A DNA stretch of 64,000 nt from CAMYMQ01 sp963730305 (lineage in GTDB: Bacteria; Pseudomonadota; Alphaproteobacteria; Bin65): assembly GCA_963730305.1 (NCBI GenBank), contig CAVSRB010000004.1, positions 310,001 to 374,000 of the forward strand. Reading direction: 5' to 3'. Below are positions 1 through 9,273 of this stretch, piece by piece; positions within the stretch are counted from its first letter, which is position 1, and each line of letters starts with the position of its first letter. The notes beneath the pieces were generated by a model. The model was not told where the DNA came from and did not search any database. It was given only the letters and a program-made list of their open reading frames with translations. Made by a program: the position numbers and the translations under genes.

Positions 1-339
1 GTCCGCTTCGTCGCCGCCAACCCGAACCTGGCCGGGCTGATGCTGTCAGAAGGCAAGGCCGCGAGCGAGCGGCTGAGCTGGCTGATCGAGGAGCACCTCG
101 CCGGCTTCTACCAGAACATGGCCAGGATGCAGCCGCTGCGCGACAAGGCCGAAATCCTGCCCCACGCCTATTACGCGCTGGCCGGGGCGGCCTCGCTGAT
201 CTTCTCGCTGGCGCCCGAGTGCCGGCAGCTCACCGGCCTCGACCCGACCACCGAGGAAGCGATCGAGACCCACGCCGACTTCGTCGCCAACCTGTTCATC
301 CCGCCGGACGGCGGCGAGGAGGCGGCAACGCCGTCCTGA
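1..339 (+). CDS. TetR-family regulator, C-terminal part (5' end outside window)
   Basis: The frame is open from the first base, so the N-terminal helix-turn-helix lies upstream of the window. The visible 112 residues are alpha-helical and look like the ligand-binding C-terminal domain of TetR/AcrR regulators, including a segment ending ADFVANLFIPP that is typical of the last helix of such proteins. No DNA-binding residues can be checked and no ligand can be inferred. The next gene, a peptidase, is convergent, so this gene ends its own transcription unit. The family assignment rests on overall helix pattern and length, so confidence is moderate. Confidence 0.55.
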   Translation, partial: VRFVAANPNLAGLMLSEGKAASERLSWLIEEHLAGFYQNMARMQPLRDKAEILPHAYYALAGAASLIFSLAPECRQLTGLDPTTEEAIETHADFVANLFIPPDGGEEAATPS

Positions 340-549
340 CGGGACGCGCCGGCGCAAGCCGGCAAACGAAACCCGCACCCCTATTTCGGGGAAGGGTATG
401 GGAGGGGGAACCCGGGCGCACTTCACGCCAGCCGCTTTCGGGCGGCGATCACACTGCGAAAGGGCGCGGCGTCCGCTTCGGCCAGTTCCTCGCCGAAGGC
501 CCCCTCCAACTTTCCACGGAAAGTATCCGCCCGAAACGCCCGGCCCCGC

Positions 550-1953
550 CTACCCGAACCGCGCCTGGATCATCGCGAAGGCGGCGCGCAGGCCGGGGGC
601 CTCGCCGCCCTTGGGGCGGCCGGGACGCGCGGCCGCGTTCCAGCCGAAGGTGTCGACATGGGCCCAGGGGATGCCCTCGCCGACGAACTCCTGCAGGAAC
701 AGGGCCGCGGTGATCGCGCCGCCGAACGGGCTCTCGGCCGAGTTGGTGATGTCCGCGGTCTGGCCGTCGATCAGCTTGCGGTAGCCGGGCCACAGCGGCA
801 GCCGCCACAGCGGGTCGTCGACGACGCGGCCGTGGGCGAGCAGGTCGTCGGCCAGCGCGTCGTCGTTGGCGAACAGCGCCGGCAGCTCGGTGCCGAGCGC
901 GACCCGCGCCGCGCCGGTCAGGGTGGCGAAGTCGAGCAGCATGGCCGGCTTCTCCGACGCCGCCTCGGCCAGCGCGTCGGCCAGGATCACCCGGCCCTCG
1001 GCGTCGGTGTGGCCGACCTCGATGGTCAGCCCCTTGCGGGTCGGGACCACGTCCATCGGCCGGTAGGCGTTGCCGGCGATCGAGTTCTCCACCGCCGGGA
1101 TCAGCACCCGCAGCCGCACCGGCAGCTTCGCCGCCATGACCAGCTGGGCCAGGCCGAGCACGGTCGCCGCACCGCCCATGTCCTTCTTCATCAGCTTCAT
1201 GTTGCCCGACGTCTTGATGCCGAGGCCGCCGGTGTCGAAGCACACGCCCTTGCCGACCAGGGTCACCCTGGGCAGGTCCGTCGGCGGCGCGTCGTCGTCG
1301 CCTCCCGACCCGTTCCACCTCAGGTCGATCAGCCGCGGCGGATCGGCGGCGGCGCGGCCGACGGCGTGGATCGCGGGATAGTTGGCGTCGATGAGCGCGT
1401 CGCCCTCGATGACGTGGAAGGCGGCCCCCGCCGCCTCGGCGACGTGGCGCGCGGCGGCGGCCAGCGCCGACGGCCCCATGTCCTGCGCCGGGGTGTTGAT
1501 CAGGTCGCGGGCGAGGCAGACCGCCTCGGCGGTCCGGGTCACCGCCGGCCGGTCGGCGCCGTCGGGCCAGACCAGCGAGGGCAGCGGCTTCTTCGCCTCC
1601 TTGTAGCGGGTGAAGCGGTAGCAGCCGAGCGCCCAGCCGAGCGCGGCGGCGGTCGGCTCGGCCCCGGCCTCGAGCCGGTAGACGCCGTCGGGCAGCCGCA
1701 GCGGCAGGCCGGCGAGTCGCCACAGGTCGGGGGCGTCGGCCTTGCAGCCGACCAGCACCGTCTCGACGCCGCCGTCCTCGCCCGGCACCAGCGCGACCGC
1801 GCCGCCCTCGGCCCGGAACCCGCTGGCGTCGAGCCAGCGGCCGACCCGCGCCGGCTGGTCGGCCCGCCACGCGGCGAGCTCGCTCTTGGTGACGACGCGG
1901 ATCGGGATCGCCCCGCCCGCCGGCGCGTCGATCAGGTGAAAGAAACTGTTCAT
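550..1953 (-). CDS. Leucyl aminopeptidase family protein (peptidase M17)
   Basis: A 467-residue cytosolic metallo-aminopeptidase that removes N-terminal residues from peptides using two divalent metals. The C-terminal catalytic domain shows the family metal ligands: Lys and Asp in VGKGVCFDTGG, Asp in KKDMGGA, and Asp/Glu in TDAEGR. NTPAQDMGP marks the entry to the catalytic domain. The classical signature is NTDAEGR; here the Asn is His (GHTDAEGR), a variant seen in side branches of the family. ATG at 1953 is preferred over a start 24 codons upstream because AGGGCG lies just before it and the upstream stretch is not family-like. It is divergent from the glutathione transferase gene, with a 70-bp gap. 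Confidence 0.88.
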   Translation of the reverse strand: MNSFFHLIDAPAGGAIPIRVVTKSELAAWRADQPARVGRWLDASGFRAEGGAVALVPGEDGGVETVLVGCKADAPDLWRLAGLPLRLPDGVYRLEAGAEPTAAALGWALGCYRFTRYKEAKKPLPSLVWPDGADRPAVTRTAEAVCLARDLINTPAQDMGPSALAAAARHVAEAAGAAFHVIEGDALIDANYPAIHAVGRAAADPPRLIDLRWNGSGGDDDAPPTDLPRVTLVGKGVCFDTGGLGIKTSGNMKLMKKDMGGAATVLGLAQLVMAAKLPVRLRVLIPAVENSIAGNAYRPMDVVPTRKGLTIEVGHTDAEGRVILADALAEAASEKPAMLLDFATLTGAARVALGTELPALFANDDALADDLLAHGRVVDDPLWRLPLWPGYRKLIDGQTADITNSAESPFGGAITAALFLQEFVGEGIPWAHVDTFGWNAAARPGRPKGGEAPGLRAAFAMIQARFG

Positions 1954-2023
1954 ATTCGCCCTGCTAGGATGTTCCGCCACAAAATGGCCCGCGCCGCGTC
2001 GAAAATGAAGAGGATTGGCGAGC

Positions 2024-2701
2024 ATGCCCGACGGCCTGTCCTTCGGTCAGGGACTGCTGACGCTCTACTGCGCCAACAAGGCCTACTCGTCCTGGTCCTT
2101 GCGGGCGTGGTTGGCGCTGTCGCTGACCGGCATGCCGTTCGGCCAGGTCGTCGTCCCGCTCGGCGAAGAGGACACCGACGAGGCGATCCGTCTCTACTCG
2201 CCCTCGGGCAAGCTGCCGGCGCTGCGTCACGGCGACGTGCAGGTGTGGGATTCGCTGGCGATCTTCGAATACGTCGCCGAGACCTTCCCCAAGGCCCGGC
2301 TGTGGCCGCGCGACACGGCGGCGCGCGCCTACGCGCGCTCGATCTGCGCCGAGATGCACGCGGGCTTCCCGGCGATCCGCCGCAATCTGCCCTTCGACAT
2401 CCGCGCCGACGACGCCCCCCAGGAGGTCGGCCACGCCGTCCACGACGAGATCGACCGGGTCGCCGAGATCTGGCGCGACTGCCGCAAGCGCTTCGCCGGC
2501 GAGGGATCGTTCCTGTTCGGCGATCCGAGCCTGGCCGACGCCATGTACGCGCCGATGGCTGTGCGCTTCCAGACCTACGGCATCGAGCTCGACCGCGCGG
2601 CCGCCGGCTACACCCGGGCGATCTGGAACTGGCCCGAGGTCCAGCAGTGGCGCAACGCCGCGCTGAACGAGCCGTGGGTGAAGGAGGAGTACGAGCTGTA
2701 G
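2024..2701 (+). CDS. Glutathione S-transferase family protein
   Basis: A 225-residue soluble protein of normal GST length. The N-terminal thioredoxin-like half contains YSSWSLRAWLAL, where Ser residues after the first strand are the likely glutathione-activating residues, and SGKLPAL with the cis-Pro loop followed by VWDSLAIFEYVAE, the glutathione gamma-glutamyl binding site. The all-helical C-terminal half contains FLFGDPSLADAMYAP, the conserved N-capping-box region. ATG 2024 is chosen over TTG 2015 because the GAGGA at 2009-2013 is correctly spaced only for the ATG. It probably conjugates or reduces electrophiles; the substrate is unknown. It is divergent from the M17 peptidase. Confidence 0.85.
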   Translation: MPDGLSFGQGLLTLYCANKAYSSWSLRAWLALSLTGMPFGQVVVPLGEEDTDEAIRLYSPSGKLPALRHGDVQVWDSLAIFEYVAETFPKARLWPRDTAARAYARSICAEMHAGFPAIRRNLPFDIRADDAPQEVGHAVHDEIDRVAEIWRDCRKRFAGEGSFLFGDPSLADAMYAPMAVRFQTYGIELDRAAAGYTRAIWNWPEVQQWRNAALNEPWVKEEYEL

Positions 2702-2785
2702 GGGCGCCGAGTACGGCCCTCACCGCCTCGGGCCGTGTCCGCTAACCGCCTTTCGCCCCGATCGCCGGCGACCTTCGGACGGCCG

Positions 2786-3109
2786 CTATTCCGCGCCGTC
2801 GCGGCGCAGGAAGATATCCTGTCCCCTGACGACGACGGCATAGACCGGGACCGGCTGGGTGCCATTGAGCGCGCGGCCGGTGCGCACGTCGAACTGCCAA
2901 CCGTGCATCGGGCATTCGACGAACCCGTCTTCGTGGAACCCTTCCGCGAGCGGCGCGCCCTGGTGCGGGCATATGTTGCCGATGGCGAAGACCGCGCCGT
3001 CATGGCGGAAGAGGGCGACCTGGCGCGCCGAGACGCTCACGCACAGGCCGCTGTCCTCGGGAATGTCCGCGATACTCGCGACGCGGACGAGGTCGTCTTC
3101 CAAGCTCAC
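2786..3109 (-). CDS. Rieske [2Fe-2S] ferredoxin-like protein
   Basis: A 107-residue single-domain Rieske protein of the NirD/BphF ferredoxin type. The cluster ligands are visible as CPHQG and CPMHGW, about 19 residues apart (C-x-H ... C-x2-H). There is no signal peptide, so it is a cytosolic electron carrier. It lies 63 bp downstream of the UbiD-like gene on the same strand and is probably co-transcribed. In ring-hydroxylating systems such ferredoxins feed electrons to a terminal oxygenase, but none is adjacent. It could serve the Rieske oxygenases at 12.8 kb or 22.7 kb, or have a role specific to the UbiD enzyme; this is inference. Confidence 0.88.
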   Translation of the reverse strand: MSLEDDLVRVASIADIPEDSGLCVSVSARQVALFRHDGAVFAIGNICPHQGAPLAEGFHEDGFVECPMHGWQFDVRTGRALNGTQPVPVYAVVVRGQDIFLRRDGAE

Positions 3110-3172
3110 TGCGGCAGTTCCGTTTTCGGTTGGCGCGACGACGGCCGGGGACCGGAGACAGGCTCCCGCTGC

Positions 3173-4669
3173 CTAGCCGCCGTGGCCGCGTCCCGGCTTC
3201 GAGGCGAGCGCCTCCTCGACGCCGACGAGACGGTGCATCGCCGTCGAGGCCGGCACGTAGTTGTCGACATAGTCTTCGAGGTTGGCCTGCCCTTTGCCCA
3301 TCGGCCACGCCCGGTTGGTGTCCCACCACTCGGAATCGTCGCGCGGCGGCAGGCAGGTTGCGTCAATCATCGCCTTCGAGCCGAGCCGGAACATGGCCCC
3401 CTGCACCTTGTCGGCGCCGGGCATGAGCGGCGACGACCGCGTGTTGGGGACGATGGTCGTGCTCTTGCTCCAGTTCGCGCGAATGGTCATCGCCCAGAGC
3501 ACGTCGCGGGCGTCGTAGATGTTGACGTCCTTGTTCACGGCGACCGCGATCTGGCTCATGAAGCTGAGCGTCGTGTTCTCCCATTCGGAAGCCTTGAGCA
3601 GGGCGTCCTGGACCTCTCCCGGCGCACTCGGCGACATCTGGATCAGCGTGAGGCCGCAGCCGCCCCAGCTCGGGATGTGCACGTCGTGGACGTTGATCCC
3701 CATCTCGCGGAGCGCCGTGAACAGGTTCGCCTCGTTGGGCAGGACCGCCAGGCGCTGGTGGTCCGTCCAGACCGTCGACTGCAGGTGCCGGAAGATCGGG
3801 TCCTTGCGCATGGTCACCCGCTTCACTTTGAACACGGGCGCCTTGCCGATGCCTTCGCGCGCCATGGGCCCCGAGGCATAGGTTCCGCAGTAGTTGCCGA
3901 ACGGCCCTTCGTCCATCAGCACTCCCGCCGGGACCTCGCCCTCGATCACGATCTCGGCGTCGGCGGGCACGTCGACGTCGATCGTGTCGCATTTCACGAA
4001 GCGCGCCTCTTCGTCGAGGATTCCGCCCACATAGTCGAGCTCGCCGCACCGGGGATGATGCATGCTGATGGACGCGGCGATCTCCCAGGCCGGGTGGTGC
4101 CCGATGAACAGGGCCATCGGCATGGCCTGGTTGCGCATGGCGTACTTGGCCGCGATCTGGTGGACGTGCGGCGAGTAGATCAGGAACGGACAGGACGTGC
4201 CGTCGTTGATCTGAGTGCGCGGCCAGGTCGTGTTGTAGACGCCGGTGTCGGGATCGACGACGACAGCGACGGCGCTGCCCAGGTAGGCCCCGCCATCGAG
4301 CTCGGAGTGCTTGACCGCCGGCAGGCGCCGCAGATCTGCGTCGTCGCCCTCCCAGACGACCTCTTTGCACGCCGCGGAGGTGACGAGCTTGTGTTCCGAC
4401 GGCCCGCGATCGAAGCCCTGGGCGAGCGCACCGACGACGTCGTGCGCGGCCGCGCAGCCGAACACGACCTTCTCCATCTCGCGATTGTTCACGAGGTTGG
4501 AAACGACGGTCCAGCCGTCGTACCCGGCCACGTTGTTGAATCGAACCATGCGGTCGGACTGGTCGCACAGCGCCGCCATCGTCTCTTTGGGGTCCACCGC
4601 TCGGGACACGTCGTGGACCATGCCGGCTGATTCGGCGTCGGAAATGAAGCTTCGCAAGTCTTTGGGCAC
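3173..4669 (-). CDS. UbiD-family prenylated-FMN decarboxylase
   Basis: A 498-residue UbiD-type (de)carboxylase that would use prenylated FMN to remove CO2 from an aromatic or alpha,beta-unsaturated acid. The diagnostic active-site segment DEGPFGNYCG is present, as are the N-terminal PKDLRSFI and the central SCPFLIY region. GTG at 4669 is chosen because GGGAGA sits 8 bases upstream and the resulting protein begins exactly where UbiD proteins begin. An ATG at 4852 would add 61 residues with no family resemblance and would overlap the divergent regulator's ATG. No ubiX gene for the cofactor is in the window. It forms an operon with the Rieske ferredoxin and is divergent from an AraC regulator. 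Confidence 0.87.
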   Translation of the reverse strand: MPKDLRSFISDAESAGMVHDVSRAVDPKETMAALCDQSDRMVRFNNVAGYDGWTVVSNLVNNREMEKVVFGCAAAHDVVGALAQGFDRGPSEHKLVTSAACKEVVWEGDDADLRRLPAVKHSELDGGAYLGSAVAVVVDPDTGVYNTTWPRTQINDGTSCPFLIYSPHVHQIAAKYAMRNQAMPMALFIGHHPAWEIAASISMHHPRCGELDYVGGILDEEARFVKCDTIDVDVPADAEIVIEGEVPAGVLMDEGPFGNYCGTYASGPMAREGIGKAPVFKVKRVTMRKDPIFRHLQSTVWTDHQRLAVLPNEANLFTALREMGINVHDVHIPSWGGCGLTLIQMSPSAPGEVQDALLKASEWENTTLSFMSQIAVAVNKDVNIYDARDVLWAMTIRANWSKSTTIVPNTRSSPLMPGADKVQGAMFRLGSKAMIDATCLPPRDDSEWWDTNRAWPMGKGQANLEDYVDNYVPASTAMHRLVGVEEALASKPGRGHGG

Positions 4670-4850
4670 GGCTGTTGTCTCCCGGACCTGGTCGTCATGC
4701 CGTTCGGCTTGCGGCTGCAAGTCGCTAGGGCTCACGCCAGCGTAGAGACGCGGATCGGGAGAGAAATCCGCTTCCGGCAAGCCTGTCCGCTTTGCGACAT
4801 TTTTTTTCGATTTGACAGCGACTGCCACCGGATCAACTATTTGATTTGTC
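4670..4850. promoter_or_regulatory. Divergent promoter region between the UbiD-like gene and its AraC regulator
   Basis: This 181-bp stretch is clearly more AT-rich than its surroundings. A perfect -35 TTGACA at 4812-4817 is followed after 17 bases by AACTAT, a weak -10, pointing toward the AraC gene. That would place the transcript start almost on the AraC ATG. No clear direct repeats for AraC binding could be picked out by eye. Its role as a shared control region is inferred from gene layout. Confidence 0.35.
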
Positions 4851-5855
4851 ATGGAAACGGGCAATCAACTGCAGGCTGGCGCACCGCAAAAGTCGGTGGG
4901 GAAGTTTCACGGCCTGAGGGTTGCCGAGACCAACGCCGAACAATTCGTCGAACTCGTCAGTGGTCTGCTGACCCCCTTCGAGCTGGTCACCCGACGGGAG
5001 CGCGATTTCCGCGCCAAGGTGAATTGGTCCCAGCTAAATCTCTTGGGGTTTAGAAAGGTCGCGTTCAAATCGCCGGCGACGATCCGCTGCGAAAACCTGA
5101 ACGAGCGCTACCTCATTCACGTCCCGCTGCGCGGATCGCTCGGCGCGGGCCGCTCGGCCGGGTCCGAGAAATACCGGCCGGGATCTGCCCACATGTACAA
5201 TGGCGGCGGTCCCTTGTGGCTCGAGATCGAGGACGATTGCGACGTCCTGGCGATCCGGTTCGAAGAGACGATGGTTGAAGAGTATTTGTCGAAGACATTT
5301 CAGGACGTGCGAAAAAGCCCGCTGAAATTCAGCTCCAGCCTTTCCTTCTGCACCGAGCAGGGCGCCGGGTTCTGGAATTTCCTGAACTATGTCTGGGGCG
5401 AGGTCGAACGGTCGTCGCCGATATTCTCGTCCCGGCTGGTGTCAACCGAGCTCCAATACTCTTTCCTGTCCATGCTCATGAGTCTTTGCGGCGAAGCCTC
5501 GGGCGACGAGGAGCCGTCATTCGAGGTCGTGCGGCCGGCGGCCCTGCGGCGCGCCGAGGAGTTTATCGCGGCCAACCTGTCGGAGCCCCTGACGATGGCC
5601 GACATTGCGAGCGCCGCGAACATACCGGCACGCTCCTTGCAGCGGGCCTTCCAGCACAACCGGGGCATGAGCCCGATGGCCTATATCCGTCGTCGCAGGC
5701 TGGAAAAGGTTCGCGAGGAGCTGCTGGCTCGGGACCCCGCGACCGCTTCGGTTTCCCAGGTCGCCCTGCAGTGGGGATTTGCGCACTTGGGCCGCTTTTC
5801 CTCCAGCTACAGGAAGCTGTTCAACGAGTATCCGTCCGAAACGCTTCGTCGCTAG
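4851..5855 (+). CDS. AraC-family transcriptional regulator
   Basis: A 334-residue regulator. Residues about 20-200 resemble the AraC-binding-like ligand domain found in regulators of aromatic catabolism, and residues about 225-334 form the double helix-turn-helix (LTMADIASAANIPARSLQRA, then VSQVALQWGFAHLGRFSSSYR). The sequence ends FNEYPSETLRR, a standard AraC C-terminus. It is divergent from the UbiD-ferredoxin pair and is the likely local activator. The ATG has no good Shine-Dalgarno sequence and lies only about four bases after a predicted transcription start, so the message may be nearly leaderless. This gene is visibly less GC-rich than its neighbours, which may indicate transfer. Confidence 0.87.
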   Translation: METGNQLQAGAPQKSVGKFHGLRVAETNAEQFVELVSGLLTPFELVTRRERDFRAKVNWSQLNLLGFRKVAFKSPATIRCENLNERYLIHVPLRGSLGAGRSAGSEKYRPGSAHMYNGGGPLWLEIEDDCDVLAIRFEETMVEEYLSKTFQDVRKSPLKFSSSLSFCTEQGAGFWNFLNYVWGEVERSSPIFSSRLVSTELQYSFLSMLMSLCGEASGDEEPSFEVVRPAALRRAEEFIAANLSEPLTMADIASAANIPARSLQRAFQHNRGMSPMAYIRRRRLEKVREELLARDPATASVSQVALQWGFAHLGRFSSSYRKLFNEYPSETLRR

Positions 5856-5991
5856 ACGACCGCATTCGCCGCCGAGTCCCGGACAGGGACCGGTCGCCAC
5901 GGGCGTGCCGCGACCCGCACGCGATTGACGCAAGTCATCACAGCGCGCGCGCTCCCTGCTACACTGTTTCCCTGATCGAGGGAGCGCCGCC

Positions 5992-7679
5992 ATGCCCGAC
6001 ACCCCGTCGCTTGCGCCCGACGTGTTCACCCACGAGGTCGAGAACCAGCCGCCGCCGTTCGAGGGCTACAACGCCTGGGCGATCGACCTGGCCTTGCGCG
6101 AGGCCGTGGCCCGGTCGGGCGGCGACTGGGGCGAGGACCGGCTGAGCGACTTCGGCGCGGTGGTCGGCAGCGCGCACATGATCGACCTGGCGATCACCGC
6201 CAACCGGGTCGAGCCGATCCTGCGCAGCCACGACCGCTATGGCCACCGCATCGACGAGGTCGAGTTCCACCCCGCCTGGCACGAGCTGATGACCCTCGCC
6301 AAGGGCTCGGGCCAGCATTCGCTGCCCTGGACCGACGACCGCGAGGGCGCCCACGTCGTCCGCGCGGCGCTGGTCTATCTCCAGGGTCAGGGCGAGAACG
6401 GCGCGCAGTGCCCGATCGCGATGACCTTCGCCGGCGTGCCCGCGCTCCGGCACCAGCCCGACGTCGCCGAGGAATGGGTGCCGCGGCTCAACGGCACCGA
6501 GTACGACCCGCGCTTCATCCCGGCGAGCGAGAAGAAGAGCGCGCTGATGGGCATGGCGATGACCGAGAAGCAGGGCGGCTCGGACGTGCGCGCCAACACC
6601 ACCCGCGCGGTGCCGATCGGCAGTGGCGGGACCGGGTGGGGAGTACCTGCTCACCGGGCCACAAGTGGTTCTGCTCGGCGCCGATGTGCGACGTGTTCCT
6701 GACCTTGGCCTACACCGACAAGGGCCTGTCCTGCTTCCTGGTGCCGCGCTGGCTGCCCGACGGCAGCCGCAACCGCTTCTTCATCCAGCGGCTCAAGAAC
6801 AAGCTCGGCAACAAGTCCAATGCGTCGAGCGAGATCGAGTACAACCGCACCTGGGCGCGCATGGTCGGCGAGGAGGGCCGCGGCGTGCGCACCATCATCG
6901 AGATGGTCCACCACACGCGGCTCGAATGCGCGATCGGCTCGGCCGGCATCGTCCGCCAGGCGCTGACCATCGCCCTGCACCACGCCCGCCACCGCTCGGC
7001 CTTCCAGAGGCGGCTGATCGACCAGCCGCTGATGCGCCAGGTGCTCGCCGACCTCGCGCTCGAGAGCGAGGCGATGATGGCCGGCGCGATGCGGCTGGCG
7101 CGCGCCTTCGACGAGGCGCTGCCGCGCGGGGGCGGCGAGGCCGACCCGGCCAAGGCCGCCTTCGCCCGGATCGCCACGCCGATCCTCAAATACTGGATCT
7201 GCAAGCGCTGCGCGCCGACCGTCTACGAGGCGATGGAGGTGCTGGGCGGCAACGGCTACGTCGAGGACGCGCCGATGGCGCGGCTGTTCCGCGAGTCGCC
7301 GCTCAACGGCATCTGGGAGGGCTCGGGCAACGTGATGTGCCTCGACGTCCTGCGCGCCATGGCCAAGGAGCCCGACGCGGTCGGCGTGCTCGCCGACGAG
7401 CTGCGCGCCGCGGCCGGGGCCAACGCCGCCTACGACGCGCACGTGCACGCGCTCGAAAGCGACCTGGTGAAGGGCCACGTCACCGAGGGCGACGCCCGTT
7501 GGGTGGTCGAGCGGCTGGCGCTGGCGCTGCAGGCGGCGGAACTGGTCCGGCACGCGCCGGCGGCGGTGTCCGACGCCTTCTGCAAGACCCGGCTGGCCGG
7601 CGCGCGCGGCATGGCCTTCGGCGCGATCGGCGCGGATGCCGACCACGAGGCGATCCTGCAGCGGGCGATGCCGGCCTAG
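5992..7679 (+). CDS. aidB: AidB-like acyl-CoA dehydrogenase (two frame breaks as read)
   Basis: When the frames are joined, the protein (about 560 residues) aligns along its length with E. coli AidB, the FAD-containing acyl-CoA dehydrogenase homologue of the alkylation response. Shared segments include FHPAWH, MTEKQGGSDV, GHKWF, FLVPRWLPDG, KNKLGNKSNAS, EAMEVLGGNGY and GIWEGSGN. Two single-base insertions break it: one in the G run at 6638-6641, the other at the CC of 6659-6660. Deleting one base at each restores an uninterrupted AidB. The break hits the middle of the most conserved region. AidB is thought to protect DNA from alkylation damage or to detoxify alkylating agents. Its stop overlaps the stop of the next, convergent gene. 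Confidence 0.85.
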
Positions 7680-7942
7680 CCGCGGACCAGGCGGACGATG
7701 GCGACGACGATCCCGGCGATGACCGCCGCGCCGCCGAACAGCACGGCGGCGGCGAGCGGCAGCGCCCACGGGCCGAGCGCCTCTTCCCTCCAGATGACGA
7801 CGTGGCCGGGCGTGCGGTTGCCGGTCAGGCGCTTCAGGGTCTCCCATGCGTTGAAGAAGGTGGCCTCGGCGCCGAGCCAGGCGTCGATGCAGGCGACGAC
7901 GACGATGGCGAGCAGGAAGACGATGACGAACAGGCGGACCAT
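7676..7942 (-). CDS. Small two-helix membrane protein, unknown
   Basis: An 88-residue protein with a hydrophobic N-terminal helix (residues 3-18, LFVIVFLLAIVVVACI) and a second at residues 60-85, joined by a soluble stretch of about 40 residues with WREEALGPWALP. It is an inner-membrane protein with both termini probably on the same side. Its stop codon overlaps that of aidB through a shared CTAG. No family was recognised and no neighbour suggests a role. Confidence 0.6.
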   Translation of the reverse strand: MVRLFVIVFLLAIVVVACIDAWLGAEATFFNAWETLKRLTGNRTPGHVVIWREEALGPWALPLAAAVLFGGAAVIAGIVVAIVRLVRG

Positions 7943-8020
7943 GGCGCGACTATCGGCCGCCGCGCGGACCGGGGCAAGCGCCAGCGGATGCCGCGCCATG
8001 CCGTTGCCGGGGACGCGCGC

Positions 8021-8716
8021 ATGACCGGCTTCGAGGGCTTCTCCCGCGACCTGCCCGCCTTCCTCGGCGAGCTGCGGGCGAACAACGCCAAGGCCTGGTT
8101 CGACGCCAACCGCAAGCGCTACGAGGCGGTGTACCTGGAGCCCGCCAAGCGCTTCGTCGCCGCGATCGCGCCGGCGCTGGCCGCGGTCTCGCCCGACATC
8201 GCCGCCGAGCCGCGGGTCAACGGCGCGATCATGCGGATCAACCGCGACATCCGCTTCTCCAAGGACAAGACGCCCTACAAGACGACCTGCGACCTGCACT
8301 TCGTCGAGGGCCGGACCAGGCTCAAGTCCAACCCCGCCTACGTCTTCCGGATCACGCCCGACGACTTCTGGATCGGCGTCGGCGCGCACGGCTTTACCAA
8401 GGCGCAGCTCGAGGCCTATCGGGACGCTTTGATAGATGACAAAAAGGGCGCAGCGATCCGCCGCGCCCTGCAGACGGCGGCCGACGCGGGCTTCACGGAG
8501 GTCGGCGGCGCCCACTACAAGGCCGTGCCGCGCGGCTTCCCCGCCGACCATCCCAACGCGCCGCTGCTCAAGCACGCGATGCTCTACGTCACCCGCCGCG
8601 AGCCGCACCCCGACGCCCTGTTCGGACCCGGCGCGGTCGACTACTGCCTGCAGGCTTACGCCGCGCTGCGACCGCTGCAGGCGTGGCTGGTCGACGTGGT
8701 GGCGGACAGGGGATGA
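8021..8716 (+). CDS. DUF2461 domain-containing protein
   Basis: A 231-residue soluble protein matching the DUF2461 (TIGR02453) family along its length. Typical landmarks are FLGELRANNAKAWFDANR at the N-terminus, RINRDIRFSKDKTPYKT in the middle, and a late segment LLKHAMLYVTRREPHPDALF. Family members occur in bacteria and fungi and their biochemical function is unknown. ATG 8021 is preferred to ATG 7987 because it starts directly before the conserved domain. The gene is divergent from the small membrane protein and followed by an unrelated lyase-like gene. Confidence 0.85.
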   Translation: MTGFEGFSRDLPAFLGELRANNAKAWFDANRKRYEAVYLEPAKRFVAAIAPALAAVSPDIAAEPRVNGAIMRINRDIRFSKDKTPYKTTCDLHFVEGRTRLKSNPAYVFRITPDDFWIGVGAHGFTKAQLEAYRDALIDDKKGAAIRRALQTAADAGFTEVGGAHYKAVPRGFPADHPNAPLLKHAMLYVTRREPHPDALFGPGAVDYCLQAYAALRPLQAWLVDVVADRG

Positions 8717-8783
8717 CGATTTGAACTGGCGGGGCAGCGCACTAGAATGCGCCCGACCCGCCATCAGCGAGACCGGACCGCCC

Positions 8784-9254
8784 ATGACCCCGCAGGAATT
8801 CCAGACCCTGATGCAGCCCGCGATCGCCGCCATCGCCGATCACGGCGGCGTCGACGCCACCCTGCAGGACGACCTCGCCGCCACGCTGCCGCCCGACGGC
8901 GACTGGTTCGCGCGGGTCGAGGCCGCGTGCCACGACGCCATCGACGCCGGCTGGATGTGCGCCGAGGGCGAGGGCACGCGCCGCTTCGGCCGGGTGATCG
9001 AGCCGTCGCCCGCGACCCGCGACCTCTCGGTCGACGTGGTCGACCTCACCGACGTGCGCGCGCCGCACCACACCCACCCGACCGGCGAGGTGCTGATGAT
9101 CATGCCCCAGGACGAGGCCGCGACCTTCGACGCGCGCGGCCGCGGCTGGCTGGTCTACGCCCCCGGCACCGGCCACCGCCCGACGGTGCGCCACGGCCGG
9201 GCGCTGGTCCTCTACCTGCTGCCCGAGGGGCGGATCGAGTGGACCGGAACCTGA
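8784..9254 (+). CDS. 4-hydroxylaminobenzoate lyase-like protein (PnbB/DUF4863 family)
   Basis: A 156-residue protein resembling the DUF4863 family, which includes PnbB. PnbB converts 4-hydroxylaminobenzoate to protocatechuate and ammonia in 4-nitrobenzoate degradation. The landmarks are a helical N-terminus starting MTPQEFQTLMQP, the segment LSVDVVDLTDVRAPHHTHPT with a likely metal-binding HHTH, then GWLVYAPGTGHRPTV and VLYLLPEGRIEW. The fold is cupin-like. No PnbA nitroreductase is in the window. An aldehyde dehydrogenase starts 19 bp downstream and may be co-transcribed. The family call is fairly firm; the substrate is inferred. Confidence 0.7.
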   Translation: MTPQEFQTLMQPAIAAIADHGGVDATLQDDLAATLPPDGDWFARVEAACHDAIDAGWMCAEGEGTRRFGRVIEPSPATRDLSVDVVDLTDVRAPHHTHPTGEVLMIMPQDEAATFDARGRGWLVYAPGTGHRPTVRHGRALVLYLLPEGRIEWTGT

Positions 9255-9273
9255 GCGCGGCGGACTGACGGCC

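Noticed and set aside
449..1870. Long Arg/Gly-rich open frames overlapping the aminopeptidase and many other genes on both strands
   Set aside because: These are shadow frames caused by about 70% GC; they lack domains and lie over well-supported genes.
4670..4852. 61-residue N-terminal extension of the UbiD-like protein
   Set aside because: It lacks family resemblance, and the GTG at 4669 has a good Shine-Dalgarno sequence and the normal family start.
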